A stretch of DNA of 12,214 nt, taken from positions 16,613 through 28,826 of the forward strand of contig NW_014013389.1 in assembly GCF_000611645.1 (NCBI RefSeq). The letters are read 5' to 3'. Below the pieces are notes generated by a model. It made no database searches. It was given only the letters and a program-made list of their open reading frames with translations, and was not told the origin of the DNA. The stretch is from Monoraphidium neglectum (taxonomy: Eukaryota; Chlorophyta; Chlorophyceae; Sphaeropleales; Selenastraceae). This document shows, piece after piece, positions 8,601-12,214 of the stretch (the first letter of the stretch is position 1; every line of letters starts with the position of its first letter). A program made the position numbers and the translations under genes.

Positions 8601-10098
8601 TGTGGTTTTCAGGAGCGGGGATGGTGGGTGTGGCGTGAGGGAAAGCAGTGGGCCGTTGGCAGCAAGAGATGCGGGACCATGTATGATTGCAATTATAACA
8701 AAGCATGCAACCGTGCGGGCTTGGGTGCGCGCATGGGAAGGCAGCAGCACTTGGACAGGGCACGGCGGAAAGGCGCACCTTGAGGAGCACCGCGATGAGC
8801 TGGAAAGGGTCCTCCATGGAGTCCATCCGCTGCAGCAGCCGCGCCATGCGCTCCACCTGCCCCTGCCGCACATGCGGCAGCAGCGACGCGGCCGCCAGCT
8901 GCAGCCCGACCTGCCACCACGGGCCCTCGAACGCAGAGGGCGTCGACTTGGCCAGCAGCAGCGCGCCGAGCGGCGAGCCCGCGGTGCCGATGGGCACCTG
9001 GACAAAGCTGCGGAGTGCGTGTGCGCCCTGGCACAGCTCAGCGGGCTCCACAGCTGCCTGCGGTGTCGGGTGGGCAAGGGAAAGGAGTCTGGTGGTGAGG
9101 GGTAGCAAAAGAGCTGGGGAGCTGCAAGCGGCGGGAGGCCTAGGCAGGGCAGCAGATCGAGCCGCAAGGGCACCGCGGCAGCAGCGCTCACCCCTGGCCG
9201 AGCAGCGTCCTGCACGTGTAGGCTGCACGCCGCGCCGATGCGGCGGCACTCGCCGGCGGCCTGCGGCGCGCGCACGACTGGGCAGCGCTGCAGGGTGCAT
9301 GCGCCGCGGCCGTGGGCAGCCAGCAGGACGGAGGCTGAGGGGTCGTCCTTGGGGGTCACGTAAATCCTGCGGGTCCGGGAAGGCGGCGCAGAGCGGCAGC
9401 AGAGTGAGCAATGTGTTGGTTTCGCCGGGTGCCGGTGGGGTTGTGCTTTGCTGGAGGGCTACTCTGAGCCAAATATGTGAGGGCGCCGGCCGCACCCTGG
9501 CATGCGCAAGTGCCAGACAGCCTCGGCGTCAGCCGCCAAACTCAAAGTTCTCTGCCTGAGCCCGCCCAACCCGTCGCCACAATTCAAAGCATGCCCTGAG
9601 CCGCTGCGAACTGCAAGGTTGACATTTCGTGTGTGATGGGCACTCACGCGACCAAGTCGACATCTAGGTTGTCGGCGAGAAGCTCAGCCGCCTCTGGTAG
9701 GCCGAGCAGGGGGCTGGCGTTGACCAGGGCTAGCTGCTGCTGGAGGCCGTTGACCTGGAAAATTGGGCGGCGGAAGGGGTAGCATGGGCGGGCGCGCAGG
9801 CATGCGTATGGGAACATCTGGCAGCCACTGCGCATGGGAACATCTGGCTCACTGGGCCGTGCGGCGTGGCCACGTTGACACGCCTTCGCCAACCGCACAC
9901 TGGCAGCCTGTACGCACGCACCTTTTCCAAAATGCTAAGCTCCATCTCAGAGCTCTCTGCACGGCTGAACGGCGAAAGGGGGCTGGCGTTCAGGAGTGCA
10001 TCGACCCCCTTGCCGCGAGCTGCAGCAGCAACTGAGGCAGCGTGTCCAAACGCCTCCAGGTCCCCGAGCATGTCCGGTTGTGATGAGCAGTTCCCCAT
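5644..10098 (-). CDS. Gene B: acylated tandem-GAF TKL-type protein kinase, complete
   Basis: A predicted 841-residue signalling kinase. Exons in transcription order: 10098-9922, 9754-9648, 9366-9192, 9057-8779, 8599-8165, 7945-7619, 7449-7161, 6995-6877, 6678-6508, 6307-6157 and 5939-5644 (TAA). All ten introns run GT to AG, phases agree at every junction, and the total of 2526 bases is 842 codons. The start is the first Met of exon 1, giving MGNCSS, a myristoylation pattern with a palmitoylatable Cys4. GAF1 is about residues 75-215; GAF2 about 230-425 (ARFVADVGAYM, APLGGLYFALDTP). A Ser/Gly-rich linker fills about 425-500. The kinase spans about 528-835: glycine loop GQGGCGAV 533-540, VAVK Lys553, probable helix-C Glu570, HPNIV 579-583, HGDVK with catalytic Asp691, Asn696, DFG 715-717, APE 742-744, Asp757, ARP 818-820. 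GILMWEVYT and RPRFP are typical of TKL/Raf-like kinases. A roughly 40-residue acidic insert sits between strands beta4 and beta5. HGD replaces HRD, making it non-RD. Ser/Thr specificity is inferred; ligand and substrates are unknown. Confidence 0.92.
5982..6048. repeat. 27-bp-period tandem repeat rich in GCATGC
   Basis: A 22-bp unit beginning GCATGCGTGCATGTAGG occurs exactly at 5982-6003 and 6009-6030, and its first 13 bases recur at 6036-6048, giving a period of 27 bp. It lies in the last intron of gene B (5940-6156), between the activation segment and the APE exon. The remainder of the intron is also dense in GCATGC/TGCATGCA words, and a perfect 14-bp palindrome, GCTTGCATGCAAGC, sits at 6119-6132. 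Confidence 0.9.
8085..8111. repeat. 27-bp alternating purine-pyrimidine tract
   Basis: Positions 8085-8111 alternate purine and pyrimidine without a break, through GTGTGTGCACATGTGCGCAT and on to TATG. The tract lies in the intron of gene B between the end of GAF2 exon 5 and exon 6 (7946-8164). It is a degenerate GT/CA-type tract that contains the self-complementary core GTGCACATGTGC. Confidence 0.8.
9804..9848. repeat. 19-bp direct repeat, two copies, period 26
   Basis: GCGTATGGGAACATCTGGC at 9804-9822 recurs as GCGCATGGGAACATCTGGC at 9830-9848, differing at one base. The repeat is within the first intron of gene B (9755-9921), between the acylation-signal exon and the first helix leading into GAF1. 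It looks like a local tandem duplication. Confidence 0.85.
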
Positions 10099-11514
10099 CT
10101 GCGCGTTTTCGACGGGATATCACTCCGCGATGGAGCTGCAAAGCTCTCACGTCCTGGCGTTCCAGGGCTGACGGACCCGCGGTTGCGAGTGGCTGCGATG
10201 TTGAGGAAAATCGTCCTTGAGTTTCGGAATCAGGCTCGGGATGCCAACATGTGAGAGCCTAGCGCTCGCGGGCCCGCAGAAGTTGAGCGAGAACTCAGCG
10301 CAGTGCGGCGAAGCCGAGAAGGATCGCATGCAATAAGCTTGTGATAAAACCAAACAAAAGTCTGCGTGAGCAACAGAGAAGGGAACCGATAGCATCTCGG
10401 GAGTTGGTGCCCCTTACTCATCTCGGGTTCTTCCCGGTGCGATGCGCACTGCAGCGTTGACGCCATCACGGGGAGGGCATACCACGGATGATTAAAATGA
10501 AAAGAAGTGGCCCGATCCAGAATCTGAACATCTTCTTGGTCTACGGAGCTTCTTGCAGGGCGTAGGGACGCCCCCAACCGACGTGTCGGATCCACCAGAG
10601 ATGTGTTCACGCTGCACGTCGCGCTCACGTCACCAAGATGCAAGACCATGGATTAGGTCGGCATCAGTGTGATGCCATTCTGTACAGCTCAATACCTGTA
10701 ATATGGCTCTGCAACGCACTACTAAAGAGGTCTCTCGCAGGAGCGCCCACTCGCGCCAACGGGCAACTTGGCCGTTGATTGTGTGGTTAGTGTGCTGGGC
10801 GCACTTCACGCCAGCAGGCTCGGACCCCCTGAACGGAAGACATCAACCAATCCGTGCTCAGTCTGTTGAAGTTTCCCACGGATCAGATTTGCCCCTCAAT
10901 GGCAGGGGATACATGAGCTCACACGCCAACTGACACGTGCTCGTTTGCTGGATGGCCTTGCACTGCGGAGATCCATCCGACCCAGATCTTGGCACCGCGT
11001 TTCGACAGCAAAAGCCAAGTGTGCCTCCTTCCTGGCCACTGAATTTGTTGTTGCAAGTGCAACGGACAGGCCCTACGTTCTGCTTGCAGAGCCACGTATT
11101 GCCCGCGGAAACCTTGCTGATTTGTGGCATGCGATACAGCTGGGCGCTTGGCCGCCCGATTACAGTTGCAGACCGCACATGCTGGCGGTTTCTAAAGCCA
11201 ACGCACACAACAATGTGCACCGCTGTGCTGCTTGAGCGCGCTTTAATCGCGGCAATGCCCGGGCCACACATCGTGCACCACCGGCCTGCCGCAACAGCCC
11301 AATAGAGGTTGCGGATCTCAAGCTGAGCTGAACACTGCTGCACACCCTGCCGCAAGCGCATGCCAACCCACGTGCTGCATCAGTCAATCGAAGCGCTGCC
11401 TCCACGCCGTCTGCATCATCAGTCGCGGTTGCAGGCTGGCCCTCCGATTTATTACCATGCAGAGAAAATCGCCCAGGCCAAGGCACACCTGTCGCCCCCA
11501 CCTAATAAACCAGA

Positions 11515-11939
11515 ATGGGACAAGGCGCTGGAGCCAGGTACGATCCAGTGTCCCGATGTCCTAGGGTCCAGCAGAAGGGGCTGGCTTTTGGCTGCATCGA
11601 GTTCAGGGTGGCGGGGAAATTGCTCGCTGATGCCTTGCTCGGGCGGCGCGGGAATGCTTGGAGCACTTAGTGCTGCACATGGGGTGTTTGGAAGAGAGGG
11701 TGGGGGGATTTACTGCTGCCATGAGCGCATGCGACACGATTCTGTCTGGCCGCGGTGCTTTCTTGCTTGCTCGTGTGCATGGCGCCCGCTTGGCACGAGC
11801 TGCTGTGTTCGAAGCTGCTGTGATGGGTGGGAGATGTGCTGCCTTGCCAGCGCTGTTTGTGGTTAGTACAGTATGGGATTTCAGGGGTGGCATGATGGTG
11901 CGCTGTCAAGCGCAAGGAGGTCAACTCGCCTCACCTTGA
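11515..11939 (+). pseudogene. Two overlapping protein-like frames, possible exons or a frameshifted gene
   Basis: An ATG at 11515 opens a 51-codon frame (MGQGAGARYDP, later CIEFRVAGKLLADALLG) that ends in TAG at 11668-11670. It overlaps a second frame, open from 11631 to TGA at 11937-11939, that reads LVLHMGCLEERVGGFTAAM, then GRGAFLLARVHGARLARAA. The two frames look like one polypeptide interrupted by a frame change near 11655-11670, either a decayed gene or exons of an unrecognised plus-strand gene. I recognise no family. Third positions are less GC-biased than in the kinase exons. Chance open reading in moderately GC-rich DNA is a serious alternative. Confidence 0.15.
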
Positions 11940-11991
11940 CGTGATACAGGTTCCACAGCTACATCTCAGCTGATCGCTCATCTGTCCTTGC

Positions 11992-12214
11992 ATGGATCTC
12001 ACCACACCTTACTTGCCGAGGGGGCTGAGCCCACTGCGTTTGGTGGCAGCCGCCGCAGCGCAGGCACCAGGGCTGCAGATGCTTGCTGACTGGGCCGATT
12101 ACCCATCCACTCTAGTAGTCCCGGTGATTTTACAGTTGGTGTGGTCACCCGCCCCCCTGGACCTGGATCTAGCGCAAGCGGTCCATAGGGTTGGGGGGGG
12201 GGGCGCCTCCGGGT
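11992..12214 (+). CDS. Possible 5' end of an unknown plus-strand gene, cut by window edge
   Basis: From ATG at 11992 the frame stays open to the right edge (74 codons), with an in-frame stop shortly upstream near 11969. It begins MDLTTPYLPRGLSPLRLVAA and continues with an Ala-rich stretch and a hydrophobic segment around STLVVPVILQLVW, then enters the G-run near 12193. The hydrophobic stretch is short for a membrane helix because of the flanking Asp residues. No family is recognised. If real, it would be transcribed divergently from gene B. Support is limited to openness and plausible composition. Confidence 0.17.
   Translation, partial: MDLTTPYLPRGLSPLRLVAAAAAQAPGLQMLADWADYPSTLVVPVILQLVWSPAPLDLDLAQAVHRVGGGGASG

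Larger units (their letters stand above)
10099..12214. other. Upstream flank of gene B; lower GC, no identified gene
   Basis: This 2.1-kb stretch lies 5' of gene B, so its left part (from 10099) should contain that gene's leader and promoter. No TATA box or other core element stands out. A minus-strand frame at 10230-10649 is open for 139 codons from an ATG but has mixed third positions and no recognisable motif. Plus-strand frames at 10945-11235, 11515-11939 and 11992 to the edge read as fairly protein-like but have lower third-position GC than the kinase exons. No third GAF or kinase paralog fragment is visible on either strand. An 11-base G run occupies 12193-12203, next to the window edge. 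No tRNA or CRISPR structure is seen. Confidence 0.5.

Noticed and set aside
8705..9559. 284-codon plus-strand frame
   Set aside because: It is antisense to exons 3 and 4 of gene B, which match the paralog. The plus frame has no recognisable content.
9947..10171. Possible acceptor (gcag) immediately before the gene B start codon, suggesting a 5'UTR intron
   Set aside because: A lone CAG before ATG is common by chance, and no upstream donor could be singled out.
10230..10649. 139-codon minus-strand frame with ATG upstream of gene B
   Set aside because: It has mixed third-position usage, no motif or paralog match, and lies in the likely promoter/leader region. Chance openness is the simpler explanation.

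Overview
The window looks like nuclear DNA of a unicellular green alga (Chlorophyta, probably Chlorophyceae). I infer this from GC-rich exons with strongly G/C-biased third codon positions, many short introns of about 130-550 bp with GTGCGT/GTGAGT-type donors and CAG/TAG acceptors, abundant (GT)n microsatellites, and a GAF-plus-TKL-kinase architecture that I associate with expanded kinase families in chlorophyte algae. The genus cannot be fixed by eye.

Two paralogous genes lie head-to-tail on the minus strand. Gene B (10098 down to 5644) is complete. Eleven exons join in frame into an 841-residue protein: an N-terminal acylation signal (MGNCSS), two GAF-type sensor modules, a low-complexity Ser/Gly linker and a C-terminal tyrosine-kinase-like (TKL/Raf-like) protein kinase domain with most hallmark motifs. 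Gene A (2899 down to 289, running off the left edge) has the same plan as far as it can be followed: an MGACAS acylation signal, GAF1 and the first part of GAF2 (358 residues in six exons). Its kinase half would lie beyond base 1. The two share exon boundaries and phases, but gene A has two introns that gene B lacks.

Region by region. 1-288 is the start of an intron of gene A, holding a (GT)39 tract at the window edge and a nearby CA/CG alternating tract. 289-2899 is the 5' part of gene A. 2900-5643 is about 2.7 kb of intergenic DNA with no convincing gene. 5644-10098 is gene B. 10099-12214 is a lower-GC stretch upstream of gene B with no gene I can name and three weak plus-strand open frames between 10945 and the right edge.

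The inferred role of the pair is membrane-anchored, ligand- or redox-sensing kinase signalling. The ligand and targets cannot be read from the sequence.
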